64,000 bases of DNA from Acheta domesticus. Lineage: Eukaryota; Arthropoda; Insecta; Orthoptera; Gryllidae. The notes beneath the pieces are model-generated. The model saw only the letters and a program-made list of their open reading frames with translations, was not told the DNA's origin and searched no databases. Shown here one piece after another: positions 1-11,522 of the stretch. Each line of letters opens with the position of its first letter. The first letter of the stretch is position 1. The translations under genes and the position numbers were made by a program. The stretch spans positions 33,546,213-33,610,212 of the forward strand of contig JAHLJT010004567.1 in the NCBI GenBank assembly GCA_031308135.1, given 5' to 3'.

Positions 1-765
1 GGGGGGAAGGATGAGAAAGAGAAGATCGTGTGGTTCGTGGCCCATTCTTTTTAGTTCGGCACATCCCGGTTCCAATCGGAGAAACCATCAAAAATCTACC
101 AATCATAGCACACGGCCGCTAGAAATCTCCTCTAGAGATTGTCGAAAGGAACGTAGTCTGCGCCGTCGCGCGAATTGGATTTAATTCTTCTCGCCCAATC
201 CCAGCAATTCAAAAGGTAGCGAAGTAGACGGATTCTGACTCGACGCCAACCCGCTCCATTTCCCGGAACCTTCGGAAACCCGTCGTCGCCCAGCACGCCA
301 TCTATCAGTCCACGCGGTAATCGAGGTTCGATTCGGGCTCCATTGTGATGACGGAAGCTAACGAATTACTTTTTGAAGCCTTAATGAAATTATCATTAAA
401 TTTAATTCCTCCCGGAATGACTTCCTGGGAGGCGGCGCGGCCGGGCATTGTCTTCTCGGGGCAGGATTGATCGACTGCGCGGAAGGGATGGACGCGAGGG
501 GGAGCAATTACTGCGGCGAATGGACCGGAAGGACGACGCGCGGCGCCGCGCAGGGCGCAGCGGTGGCGCAGAAAGAGTTGCAGGCGAAATAATTATCGGC
601 CCCTCCAGGACGCGGAAGGCGCATCACAGAAGGGAACTAGAGGTGCTTAAACAGCACGTACTTTCTCGCCCGTATTTTCCCACAAAATGACTCGAAAAAT
701 ACTCAAATGTTCCAAACATTGTGCATGACCTTATTTCACATTCTATCTTTAAGGAACAGGTTTCG
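1..765. other. CpG-rich patch with AT-rich motifs, no gene seen
   Basis: The stretch around 420-640 is much richer in C, G and CpG than the AT-rich DNA that follows it. A short open frame (448-690) runs through it but its translation is low-complexity Arg/Gly and matches no family I know, so I do not call it a gene. Homeodomain-like cores, CAATTA near 505 and AATAATTAT near 588, sit inside the GC-rich sequence, a pattern repeated in other islands of this window. It could be a CpG island or a conserved regulatory stretch; the sequence alone cannot decide. Confidence 0.4.
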
Positions 766-769
766 TTAA

Positions 770-905
770 GGGAAAAAATATCTATCTAATATTTTAGTTG
801 TAGGAAGCCTGAAAAAATTTTGAACTTTTGCAATTTTCCAAAAATTAGAAATGTATGTTTTTGAAAGGGTGTATAAAATTAAATTACACGAATTGTAGGA
901 CGACA
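770..905 (+). repeat. Possible fragment of a degenerate interspersed repeat
   Basis: This AT-rich piece (GTAGGAAG, then AAAAAATTTTGAAC, then CAATTTTCCAAAAA) resembles sequence near 26430-26490 and, inverted, near 27260-27330. The likeness is by eye and partly due to shared A/T richness. It is listed as a probable old copy of that family. Confidence 0.25.
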
Positions 906-1650
906 AAAAGTTATGAAATTTGAAATATAATCAGAAGCATAGTGTTGCGGTTGTTCTGAGAGTGTAAACAATAATTTTTAATTAAGTTTCCAAAAATGAG
1001 AGATATTCAAATCAAATGAAAAGTCATATAAAATTGGAAAATATATAAGTTATGATGATGACATGAAGCCAACAAGCATGATACCTCAAAGCAAACACGA
1101 AATGATGTTTTGAATGTTGTTCATTTTCTCACTTTCTTATACTCAAGAGACATCGACAATGATGAAACAAACACTGAATTGAGTGAAAACGTGAGAGAAG
1201 TGGATGAAAGAAATTAGTTCTAGGATAAAATTAAATAATATATGAAAGGAAAAGAGATCCAAAATTATAGAAACGAACATGGATCAAAATTTGTTAGAAG
1301 CAAAAAGAAAAGGCAGTTGGAAGACCACAAAAAGACAGGTGAAAGATTGTTTATGAATTATAAATGCAGAGTGGTACACTCAAATTAAACATAAATATGA
1401 TTTCAAAATAAAACTATCTTCAAAACGATGTCAGTTATAGCATTATTAACATACGGGAAGTGGATGAGTGATTTTAGTACAATAGTGATAATGCTATCGT
1501 GATATCAAAGAAAGAATGAGAGGCAAGGTAAACGGGAGAAAACCTACTGCAAACCCGGTTTGTTCACCCCGAGTACCACATGGTTCGTGGAAGATGTGAA
1601 TGGTTAGCAGCTTTACAGCTGTATTATAAAGACTTCACCAAAGATTACCT
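906..1650. other. AT-rich stretch, nothing recognised
   Basis: No long open frame, tRNA-like box, inverted repeat or tandem repeat was seen in this AT-rich interval. Confidence 0.5.
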
Positions 1651-1654
1651 CGTT

Positions 1655-2460
1655 TCAAAATAAATAATTGACCATGGAGATTGCAAGAGTGAATTGGGAA
1701 TATCAGTGCCGGGTCGTGTAGATCTTGAGATAGTGAACCAAGGGTCACTTCCTTAACTATCAAATAATTTATCATGGATACTGCAGGAGTGTATTCAGCA
1801 GGTCAGTGAGAGGCGCATAGATCTTGAGGTCTGGAAGCAGGGGTCACTGCCTTTCAAACCAAATAATTGAGGGTGGATATTGAGCAGATCAGCGATGGGC
1901 CGTCTTGACCTTGAAGTGAGGAACTAAGGCTTCTTCCTTTCAAACTAAATCATTGACCACGTATATTCAAATAGTGAACACGTCAGATCAGTGACAGGCC
2001 GCACAGATCTTGAGGTCGGGAAGCAGGGGTCACTTCCTTTCAAATCCAATAATTGACCATGGAGACTGGAAGAGTGAATTGGGAAGTTGAGAGTCGGGTT
2101 GTGTAGATCTTGAGATGGTGAACCAGAGGTCATTTCCTTTAATATCAAGTAATTGATCATGGATACTGCAAGAGTATATTGAGCAGATCAGTCACAGGCC
2201 GCATGGATACTGAGACCCAGAACCAAGGGTCACTGCCTTTCTAACCAAATAATTGAGCGTGGATATTGAGCAGATCAGTGAACTTCTTCCTTTCAAATTA
2301 AATAACTGACAACGTGTATTCAAAGAGTGAACAGGGCAGATTAATGCCGTGCCGCAAAGATCTTGATGTGGAGAACCAAGGGTCACTTCCTTTCAAATCA
2401 AATAATTGACCGTGGATATTGCAAGAGTGAATAGGGCTGATCAGTCACGGTCCGCCTGGA
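1655..2460 (+). repeat. Satellite-like tandem array, about 100-bp monomers in a 4-monomer higher-order repeat
   Basis: Nine monomers start with a variant of AATAATTGACCATGGA at about 1663, 1763, 1862, 1948, 2048, 2148, 2248, 2301 and 2401. Most are 99-100 bp; the fourth start comes 86 bp after the third. Each monomer carries AAGATCTTGAG-like and GGGTCACTTCCTTTCAAA-like blocks. Monomers are more alike four apart than next to each other: 1663 pairs with 2048 (385 bp), 1763 with 2148 (385), 1862 with 2248 (386) and 1948 with 2301 (353). The copy at 2248 has lost about 33-47 bp. This is a higher-order repeat as in centromeric or subtelomeric satellites, here as a short block. The open frames across it are not gene-like. 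Confidence 0.85.
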
Positions 2461-3120
2461 GCAGTGAGAGGTGGGTTGGGGTCGGAGGAGGGGTAGACAA
2501 GACGACGGGACCCGGTAGGCGGCCGCAGGCGTCACACCGCCTGCAACTCCGCCCCCGCCGACGCCATGAATACATGCATGAGCGACGGCGCGACAAGAAT
2601 AATTAAGTCATAGGAATTTAATAATTAATGAGCGCCTCAGCCGTTCTATTAAGTCGGCGAGCAGATGGCTCGGCGGCCCGCCAAACGACGCCGCGCCGCC
2701 GGGACGACGGGCGGGCCGGGCGGAGTGGGCGGGGCCGGGCGGGGCGGGGCGGATCTGGTGCGGTGGTTTATGCAGGGCGGGGAGGAGCGGGGGATGGGGA
2801 GCGAGACGATGTGAGGATGGTCTTAGACGGAAATGAGAAAGACGACAGAGGGAAGCGCTGGGTTGGGGATGAAAGGAACGGGAGGGAAGGCGGCGGGGAG
2901 GAGGGTGAGAGAGAGAGATCGGGGCGAAGGTGGAAGAGTTGGGGGGAGTGGGAGATGCAATTTGATGGAGGGGGAGGGGGAGGGGCGCCTGGCGGTTAAC
3001 GCCCGTGGAACAGCTGCGTTCTGGGTCAGCGCTCAGGAGGGCAACGCCGCGCGTTGAAACCGATTTAGACCTTAAATGGCCTCGCCCCCGCCGAATGCTA
3101 AGACGCTGGGATCACCTCGC
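2461..3120. other. GC-rich, G-skewed CpG island
   Basis: Directly after the satellite the base composition jumps to very GC-rich DNA with many CpG, including GGGCGGGG-type runs at 2700-2790 and purine-rich GGAGGG runs at 2860-2990. A TAATAATTAATGAGCG motif at about 2617 sits at its AT/GC edge. Open frames here (2628-2999 and 2833-3057) overlap in different frames and give Arg/Gly-rich low-complexity translations, so they are rejected as genes. Confidence 0.6.
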
Positions 3121-3385
3121 GTCCAGAGAAGTAATGAGCTAACTTTTCTATTAATGCACGTAAAATAGTTTTATTGAATATATCCCTGTTCAATTTGGTA
3201 GTTTATGGAATGTTAATGAATAGGTACTCTCTGCGATGTATTGGCAACATAAATATATCCCTGATTACATTGTTTATTTAGTTGCTAATGAAAATAATCA
3301 TGATAGTAAGCTAATATTTATGTTAACTTTTTTGTTATATAAGGTCGCATCAACTACTCTGTCATTACCGATCAGGAAGTAACGT
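3121..3385. other. AT-rich spacer
   Basis: Short AT-rich interval between the GC-rich island and a SINE. No feature recognised. Confidence 0.5.
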
Positions 3386-3536
3386 TATGACATGATGATG
3401 ACACGATATGGTGATGATAGGGGGTTAAAGGACGAACACATACAACCATGCCCGAGGCGGGACTAGAACCCGCAACCCCACGGTCCAAGGTCACTACGGC
3501 ACTACTGCGTTAGCAATCTCAGCCACGGGGCCGGCT
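3386..3536 (-). mobile_element. tRNA-derived SINE (family B)
   Basis: On the minus strand this reads as a tRNA-like head with an A box, TGGCTGAGATTG (3514-3525), and a perfect-looking B box, GGTTCTAGTCC (3460-3470). These are the internal RNA polymerase III promoter parts. The A-to-B spacing of about 45 bp and the GC-rich stretch between them suggest a long variable arm, as in class II tRNAs (Leu or Ser). The tail towards lower coordinates is a loose ATCATC repeat. The head does not fold cleanly into a full cloverleaf by eye, so a SINE fits better than a tRNA gene. Confidence 0.7.
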
Positions 3537-5051
3537 ATGTTAACTTTTGTTAGCATAATTTCAAGTATTAGGAAATAATTTTGGAAGTATATTCATGTCA
3601 ACTCACATAGAGATTCGGAGAGCAATAGAAATACTATTGCTACTGGTTTTGAGTTGAGGTTTAATTTTAATTTAGTGATATAATAAAATACTTTTTTGAT
3701 AAGAGCACTATATACGTATCTCCTTCAGCTATGAACCAAGACGAATAAGACGATTGGGCGGTATAACTATCGGAAATTCCATTTCAATTTATTAACTGGT
3801 AGAAATGAAATATTTTTTCCGAAACCACCTTTCATAAAATATGTTTTACAATCTTATCAATACTTGTAGTAATGGAAAAATGATTATTTTTTGTTGTGCT
3901 TTTAACATAATAATCGAACTCAGAGAACAGTTTTAAGGTATGAATATAATATTTATGAAACAACAAACTAATGAAGCATTAATTAGTGATGTAATATATT
4001 AAAAATATTTAAATAAATCAAAGTTTCAAAATTAAATATATTTTACGTAAAACAACATAACATTAAAAAACATTACACCTATTCGCGGTAAATACACTGC
4101 GGAAATCATATGTGAAGTAAATCCATCAAATTTCCAAGCTCTGTTATTTTCAAAAATTGGTGCGGCTTTTTTTAATGCAGGGAGCAGCAAAATAAGTTAG
4201 CTAGTTGTACTCAGAAGACTATTTTCATAGCTGGAACCATAGGTCGATATTTGCATTCATATTACCAATTCCCTCCGATGTGATAAAACTTGTCTAACCC
4301 CTTGTAATATATGTACAGGCGCTCTCTGGAAATTAATTCATGCATGTTATGTAATAATTGAAGTATATTTACTGCAATATTTACGCTATGAGATGAATAC
4401 GAGGCAGCTAACAATTTCCTGCGTTATCGCGATAGTTACGTTAAGTTGGAACAAATGTGGCAAGACAGAAACGTGTTTTTTTAGCTTTATTACTTACGGT
4501 TTAAGGGTATATTGCCAAGAAAAAGTTTTTCGGACAGGACGTACCTACATGCAATAAAATATTTTTAAAAAACATAATTTAATATCAAAAAGTTGCTATA
4601 AAATCACAAGTGGTATTGGAACGACATTTTGAAGGACAATTCCGTAGTTTTTGCGGCGTGCAATTGATGGATCTGAGGATATTTTAGGTTTGGGAAAGAG
4701 CATGTGGATTGGGTTTGGGGTTTGAAAATACCGCAACACCAGGTACGTTTCCTTAAATTGATTTCCATTGGCGAGTCTTGATTTTGTGGGACGGCTAAGG
4801 GAAAAATTACAATAATATATTGTTCTTTCCATGTCTGTTTAGAAGTGATTTATCAATATAGACTTCGTTGAATAGAGTCCAGCTTTTATTGCTATCCCAT
4901 TTTATTTCTTCATTCACTCTAAAAGTTTCAGAAAAATTGACTTTTCAGGTTAAAAATCTAATTTGTGGAATTTAGGCTTCTGACACTACCGTTACTCGTG
5001 TTGTTAGAAGGAGTCTACTCGGAGAGAACGCTCTGGTACTGCCTTCTTATA
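3537..5051. other. AT-rich stretch, nothing recognised
   Basis: Long AT-rich interval. The only open frame of note (4596-4832, minus, 78 residues) has no recognisable domain. No tandem repeat or tRNA-like box was found. Confidence 0.5.
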
Positions 5052-5800
5052 TGAGCCGTTGAGAGCAAAAGTGGTGTAAGTCAAATTTTGGAAGATTTGA
5101 GTTAGATGCACTGGTATATGGTTTTAACACTGTTCCATCATGGGCTAAATGGTGTGAGTCAAACTTCAATATTTCTTAGTTAGAGGCCAGCTCAATGCAG
5201 AAGTAGCCAACAAGTTGCTCATATTACTGCATGCAATTGTAGTGTAAGTCACAGGTGGGACGAAACAACAGCTTCCACGAGCTCCCAAGAAGTAGCTTCT
5301 TGTTTATTTGCACCAATATCAGAAGAAGCATATCGAAAAAACAAGAACAAAAAGCATTTAATTGCCTTTAGTGATAAGTCCACAGACCAAAATCGCAACA
5401 ACAAAATTGCTCTCGCTTGGTTGAAAATTGTGACAAAGGCCTATTTTCCCCTATTTTTCCATCACATTACTATCTCAGACGAAAATTGTGCATGCCAATT
5501 AATTGAATGCAAGTGATAGTTTTCAGAAACGGTGTGTGCAAACGTGGTGAAAGTCAACAAAATAGTTAATTACTTAACTAATAAACGTATCAGTCCAAAT
5601 ATCTGTAGTAACCTCCTTAACACGTTCATTAACACGTGCCTTAACACACTTTTTAACACGTAACACATGACATAAATTCAACACATAAATTGACTTTTTC
5701 TTTTATTTCTAAGCATTACAGTTTTACACGTTTTTCGTTTACGTCATTTTCCGGAAAGTATGTTCTTTTTACTTACGCCACTTTTGCCCTCAACGGCTCA
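5052..5800. mobile_element. Non-autonomous DNA element with about 30-bp terminal inverted repeats
   Basis: The left end TGAGCCGTTGAGAGCAAAAG (from 5052) continues GTGGTGTAAGT. The right end, read in reverse, is TGAGCCGTTGAGGGCAAAAG then GTGGCGTAAGT (ending at 5800). About 29 of 31 bases match. Inside, variants of the subterminal motif GTGGTGTAAGTCAAA recur at about 5071, 5150, 5240 and 5548, as expected of transposase-binding subterminal repeats. No transposase frame survives in the 749 bp. I see no clear target duplication, so the superfamily is not assigned. Confidence 0.8.
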
Positions 5801-6275
5801 GATGGTGCAGCTCTGATGGTTCACCGTTCATAGTTATCAGTTTTGAGAAAGGAAGGAATATCACAAGCTGCTGATTAAATGCGGCGCTTCCTGGAGTTAT
5901 ATTTGCTGACGTAGCAATCGCGTCATTTTTCGACACCGCTTTCGTACCGTCTGTTAAGAATTCTCTCTCGGCTATTCAGTTTTGTTTCTCTCGTCTTTTC
6001 AATATATTTGATAAATGTTTTAAATTCCTTAGATTTTTTAAACTATTTAAAAACAGTTATACAAGAAAGTCATTTTTATTTAGTGTTTTGTCTGCATACA
6101 TTTTTGAATTGAATGGCAATTTAGTCGGAATACTAGTACACAAATTTGATCCATAAAAACAACACATAAGTGCCTTGTAGTTTGAATATGTTGGTTTTCC
6201 CATTTAATTATAAATCGGATTAACAAATTGCAATATTTTTATATTTATCTTTTATGCTATTGTTTATTTATATCC
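5801..6275. other. AT-rich stretch, nothing recognised
   Basis: No feature seen apart from runs of A and T. Confidence 0.5.
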
Positions 6276-6316
6276 CTGAAGCAGGCCAAATAAATGGCCA
6301 AAACGTTGACATCGTA
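6276..6316 (+). ncRNA. Degenerate hammerhead-like motif, probable Penelope-like element end
   Basis: The order is CTGAAGC, then GGCC (6284-6287), an A/T loop, GGCC (6296-6299), then AAAAC and a short CG...CG step followed by TA. This is the layout of a hammerhead core (CUGANGA, stem II, GAAA, stem III, UH) with decayed bases: C for the last A of CUGANGA and A for the G of GAAA. It resembles the motif at 22256-22302. Penelope-like elements are known to carry such ribozymes in their terminal repeats. This copy would not be expected to cleave. Confidence 0.4.
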
Positions 6317-6480
6317 AAAAAACGATTTTTTTGACTTACAGTCACAAATGTCTACTGCTACTACACTACCCTTTTTATTGACTTACCCTCACGAATGTCG
6401 ATCACGATTGTCGTCACGAAGGATCGTTCATTGTTGCATAATATGTTCAGTTTCAACATTTTTGATTATTTTAAATTTGG
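6317..6480. repeat. Short imperfect direct repeat next to the hammerhead-like motif
   Basis: TTGACTTACAGTCACAAATG (6332-6351) is echoed by TTGACTTACCCTCACGAATG (6379-6398), 47 bp later. The origin is unknown; it may be part of the same old element. Confidence 0.45.
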
Positions 6481-6800
6481 AGTAACTGTTCATGAACAGT
6501 GAGCCCAAACTCCTCGACGCGCTCCCGTTTAGAGTGGCCAGTGGAGTGCGATCGCCAGCGAGCGCCCGTCGTGGCCCTTGCGGCGCGGGCGAGCACTTGT
6601 TGCCGGCCGCCGCCGAGTTCGAACACCAAACTCGCTAACGCGGAGCGGGCGGGATAATGACGCGGCCGCCATCTGAAATGGAGATGAGCACCCGCCCCCG
6701 CCCCCCCTCCGCCCCGCCGCATCTGCGATAACTGGTTGAAATTCCGATGCGAGAACGGAGCGGGACGGGACAAGACCGGCAAGAACGATGGAGGGGGACG
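6481..6800. other. CpG island
   Basis: Sharp switch from AT-rich to strongly GC- and CpG-rich sequence. No splice-like or coding pattern was recognised, and long minus-strand open frames that cross it continue into the low-complexity repeat beside it in two frames at once. It may be the CpG island of an unseen promoter or just GC-rich repeat flank. Confidence 0.5.
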
Positions 6801-7660
6801 TGGCGAATGACGAATGACCGGAAAGGAGAGAGAAGAAGAGTGGTGGGGAGGGAAAATGCTTGGGAATAAGGATAGCGGGTAGAAGGATGTCGGGAAAGGA
6901 GCATTGAGGGAAGGAGGATTGCGGGCAGAAAGAGGGCATGAAAGAAGGATGTCGTGAAGTAAAATGGCAGGGAAGAAGAATGTCAGGAAGAAGAATGGCG
7001 GTAAGAAGAATTGCACGGAATAAAAATGGCGGGGAAGAAAAGTGGCGGGGAAGAATAATTGTGGGGAAAAATAATGGCGGGAAACACGAATGGCGGGGAA
7101 TGAGGATAGCCGAGTAGAAGGATGATGGGAAACGGTTTGGCGGGAGAATGATGGTGAGAAAGAACGATGCCGAGGAAGATGGATAAGCGAGAAGGATGAA
7201 GTCGGAGAGAGGTTGGCAGCGGAGGAGAATGAAAAAGGGAACAACAATGGCTGGGAAAAATGATATAGAGAACGAATGGTAGCAAAGAAGTGCGAATAGC
7301 TGAAAGGAGCAGTAGCGGAGAGGAATGATGGCAGGGATGCGATGGCGGGGTGAACCACAGCCACGAGGTACGGTTATTGGGCGATGCTTTGGCGGTAAGG
7401 CGTGATGATGGGGTGATGCGGTTGCGGGAAGGTTCCGTTTCGGGCTGGTGCAATGGCGGGGAGGAACGATGGCAGGCATACGGCGAGGAAAAAAAATACC
7501 ACAGGCACACGTAATGGCAGAGAGGAACGATGACGGGTCAGGATTGCGGGGAGTTATGTGGCCGTAGAAGGAGTTAACAAGGGAAAGGATGGAGTGGTAA
7601 GAGGTGGAGAGGGGGGTTGGATGGAGGGGCGGTCTCCAGGGCCCAAGTGGATGAGAGCGC
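6801..7660. repeat. Purine-rich degenerate minisatellite
   Basis: The plus strand is almost all A and G with a drifting unit of about 15-18 bp based on GGGAAGAAGAATGGCG. Overlapping minus-strand open frames of 297, 316 and 175 residues are all Pro/Ser/His/Phe-rich. They stay open only because the pyrimidine strand has few stop codons, so they are not taken as genes. Such a purine tract could form triplex DNA. Confidence 0.7.
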
Positions 7661-8717
7661 TCTCAATCAAGAGGCAGATGGACTAATCTGCGGAGGTGGT
7701 AGAGTTTGCTGAGGGGGAGGCGGGGGTTCGGAAGCCGTGAAATTCTGCGGTGGAACAGCGAGGCGGTATCCAAAACGGAGGGAACCATGAAGTTCGGAGT
7801 GTTGAAGTACATGTGTACAGGAATGTGAATTTACAATGTTGATATTATTAGAAGGGAGTGAGATGAAGAAGAGTGTCAAGAAGGAAATAAGAGGAATCCT
7901 GTTGAGATCAAACAGAAAATAAAGAACAAAAATGAAGGTGAACAATGAACAAGAAGATAAGTTCATTGGAGGAGATATATTTTGAAAAACTAAATACTTG
8001 TTGAAAAAATATTTTTGAGAAATAAATTGAAAAGAAGAAAATGAAGAGAAAATAGACACTTAAATGATTTAATTGATCTATCGACAATATGCGTTTTCAA
8101 ATTTTACTGAAATGAAATAGAACAGAATGGTATAATGAAGTGAAAGTAAGCTCGGAATGAAGCTTCGTACTTAATTGATGTCGTTATCTCCCAACACTCT
8201 TAAGCCATTCATAAACCCCTCACATTTCGTTGTAGTTTCTTATTACTTATATTATCTAAGCAGATTTCATTCGTTAAAAAAACGAAATTATTAATAAACG
8301 TGCTTCATTTTGTGAAGAACATTTTTAATGTTGGTTTTGTGGTTATTAATGTTACACCAATTTCAGTGACCTGATGTTACATGTTTACTGCCGGCTAATA
8401 GCACTCGCATCTAGCTGTTTCGTCTACTCAAATGTGAATGTTGAACCGGTTTTCTTTATTAAAACGCAGTGCTCGTGGAAAACTATAGAAACACTTCAAA
8501 ACAGAAAGTTGATTAGACTAATTAGTTTTCTGTTGTGATTTCCCGATTCGTTTATCTTTAATTTGCTTTTTTTGCCAAGTAATGTTTTGCTCCTATCGAT
8601 AAACGAATTATGCTTACTTTAAATTCGCGACGGCATTAGTGAGTCGTTGTAGATAATTCTGTTGGCCAGCGATGGACAATGCTGACCTCTGAGAAGTGTG
8701 TTTGTTGGGGTCGGCCG
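7661..8717. other. AT-rich stretch, nothing recognised
   Basis: One 130-residue minus-strand frame (7667-8059) is open, but it is hydrophobic and low in complexity at its ends, with no domain I know. I saw no repeat or RNA gene. Confidence 0.45.
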
Positions 8718-8751
<34 letters not shown>

Positions 8752-8752
8752 G
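8718..8752. repeat. (TA)n(TG)n microsatellite
   Basis: A TATATATA run passes into about 13 TG dinucleotides, a common Z-DNA-prone microsatellite. Confidence 0.95.
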
Positions 8753-10690
8753 GAGATGAACGTTGTAATGAGAAGGCCTAATTATCGGTCTCCCTTAATG
8801 GCTAACCTCACGCAACTATCAACAAAACAGGTCATCTAGTTCAGCAACACGGCTCGACCGACGTCGCGCCAGTGTACCCACGAGCGATTACCGAACGATA
8901 TCATTTGCATATTGACGGGATCATCGATTAGGTTTGTTCCCCTCGTCGGCAGCTCTTTCGCTAGAGGTTTGCTCTTGTGACATCCCTACAATGCTTTTTA
9001 CGGTAGGTGCAGTTCACACAGCCCTGCAGGAAATGGGGGTATTGAATCGATTGATACTAAACCTGCGTATGTTTATATCTCAAAGGTTTTCGGTTACTGC
9101 TCCGATTTGAAGTGATCACATCCTTAAACAGTGTCAATCATTTTATACATCTCTGTTATACGAAGGGTCATGGAAAAACATGTTCATTCCAAGAATATAT
9201 GATATACTAATGTTTCAAGACTCAAAATAAGGGACTATCCCGGTTAATAAGGGACGTCTGATTACCTTACGTATGGGGTGAAAACATCCTTTCCCCAGAC
9301 CTTTCATATGTTAAGTTGTGTTAAAAGTGGTGTGCCTGAATGTTTGAGATGTCCCATGTTAAGTGGGTTCTTTATTTTTAAACATTCCTTTTGTTGTTTT
9401 CATTTTTACTTATTGTAATAACTGTTTTGAATTATTGTTTGGATATATTCCATTGATGGGATTCTGTCTGAATTTTGAAAGTGTTGACACGGTTTGATTA
9501 CCTCCACATATCGCACGTAAACCTAAACAAGTGATAATAATCTTACTGTAAAAAGATCTAGAACTATAGACAATTAGATGTCCATGTGATTTTAAAATTG
9601 TTATTGTAGTTTATTGGCGCTGTTTTCGTAGGTTAATTAGTGTCTATGTGATGTCTTTGGCTCTTTTTGTATGGTTTAATAATTGGCATCTTTAGACAGG
9701 AGAGTACAGGAAAGAGGAGCATGCACAAAGCATGGACCGTTTCTAACATTGTAACAGAAATGGAAGACATACTTTGAAATATAATTTCAAAAGTAAACAT
9801 CAACAAATATAGCACCCAATGAACAAACAATTTACCTAGAATTAACTTGGAGTCGAGAATACAATTGCAGGAAAGTCAGGTGGAGCAATTAGAAAACTGG
9901 AACATTTCAAACGTATTTCTGGTTTGAGCCTTCGGAATGTATCGAATGATGATTATAAGGACATTCAAAAATTAATTACTCCTCTACTCTGTCACATAAC
10001 CACGTTTCAAATACTTAATGAATAGTAAGTTTCAATTAGGAGAAAAGAGAAAATCTTATTGCACCTAAATATAGAAAATAAAAATTGATCCATTAAAATA
10101 AGAGTAAATCATCTTTTAAACTCGTTCTGTCTTCTTCAAAATGATCTCCAAATATTAACACTAAAAATCTGCAGGATTGATCGTCTAAATAAACTGCCAA
10201 CTACATTTGTTGAATGAATTGGTAACCAATGGGATTCTCATTTGATGTTCGTGTATGCTTTGTCATATGTGTTTACTCCATTCGGAACATAACTTTTGTA
10301 GAATTTAAACATATGTGTTCTATGAAATCTGAAATAATTTGATTAACTAGCAATAGTTTCATGTTGAAATTCATTCAATCATATTGAGATGTTGTTATAT
10401 CCTATAATGCACATGTTCCAAAATGTTTTTACTGCATTATTAATGTTATCTGAGTTACTCAGCTGTTACAGTTTTGCAGACGTACTGTGAAACAGTGTGA
10501 ACATTTTGGTTATTTCATATTTGTACTGGCCCTCCTTTGTGTTCTTCCTAATAAAAGAAACAAACCTCGCCAGAATTATATTTCCCCGTCGTCAAAACTC
10601 AAACTTTGAGCGGCAAAATACTTTCCGTAATTGGTCCAGACATTACAATAATTTAATACAACGTCTCACTCCACGCTCATGCGCTGAATA
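8753..10690. other. AT-rich stretch, nothing recognised
   Basis: About 1.9 kb of AT-rich DNA with only short, unrecognised open frames (9633-9830 minus, 10497-10691 plus). Confidence 0.5.
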
Positions 10691-11260
10691 AACAAACGGA
10701 CCGTCCCGTCCGCTCTAGGGCCTTCTCTCCAACACCGCGCATACTCTTTTCCGCGTGTCTCGCGCAACGAGTACCGACGAGCTGGCAAAGCTAACAGAAT
10801 ATTTTAACCCGGCTTGATCAGCTGCCGGCTGCCCATCCAACCGCACCAGCGGTCACAGAAGAGAAAAAAAAAGTTCCAAATATAATTCGAATCCACGGGC
10901 ATACGGGTCGCGCCGGCTGGACCCAGGGCGCCGGCGCAAGTAATTACGTTGGGCCGGATTGGCGAGCGTCGTTGGCGGAAAAATTGGAAGCTCTGGTCGG
11001 CGGCGCGAGGCGATATCTCCGTTGCGCGCGCTCCAGGGGAGGGTTGTGTCCCTCCCGAGGCGACCTGCGCTAAATAATTGGATTCCGCCGGCGGCGGCGG
11101 GGGGCGGGGCGGGGCCGGCGTCTGGTGAGGAATGGCGGGGCGACGTGTGACCGATGGGGGGCGGTGATTAGCGACGGGCCAGGTGTGACGTGTCGCGGGT
11201 GAGGGAGGACGCGGGGTGGGAGTAATCTGGGGGGTCTGTGTCGAGGGGTTCGACGGTGGA
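10691..11260. other. CpG island with TAATTA-type cores
   Basis: Strongly GC- and CpG-rich block flanked on both sides by AT-rich DNA. AT cores stand out inside it: GTAATTACG near 10940, TAAATAATTGG near 11071 and GGTGATTAGCG near 11162. A plus-strand frame (10959-11150) is short and Arg/Gly-rich. The block could be a promoter CpG island or an enhancer; no transcription start or splice site can be assigned. Confidence 0.5.
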
Positions 11261-11444
11261 GCGGAATATCTTTTGCTAGTTGTCAGCGATTGTATTTTTT
11301 GTATAAGACTTTATATAGAAAAAATTATAATCCCTGACAAATAGCTATAGTTTCGTATAGCTATTATTTGTTTCGCTTCATATTGTTTTGATGATTATGA
11401 TGATTTACTTTAGTAATTTTACAAATATCAACCTACTGTAACCC

Positions 11445-11458
11445 TGCTAAAGCAGGAG
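11445..11458. repeat. Small hairpin before a TAA tract
   Basis: CCTGCTAAAGCAGG forms a six-base stem. It lies about 30 bp upstream of the TAA microsatellite, like the 3' end of a truncated retrotransposon with a TAA tail, but no coding part is left to prove it. Confidence 0.35.
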
Positions 11459-11487
11459 ATCTGTGCCCTTCATTGGATGTTGTAGGT

Positions 11488-11522
11488 TAATAACAATAAT
11501 AATAATAATAATAATAATAATG
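11488..11522. repeat. (TAA)n microsatellite
   Basis: About 11 TAA units with one C interruption at the start. It is one of seven such tracts in the window. Confidence 0.95.

Noticed and set aside
3458..3530. True tRNA gene on the minus strand
   Set aside because: A and B boxes are present, but the arms do not pair as a full cloverleaf by eye and a SINE-like tail follows.
6471..7510. Minus-strand frames of 297, 316 and 175 residues
   Set aside because: Pyrimidine-rich shadow of a purine repeat, open in three frames at once.
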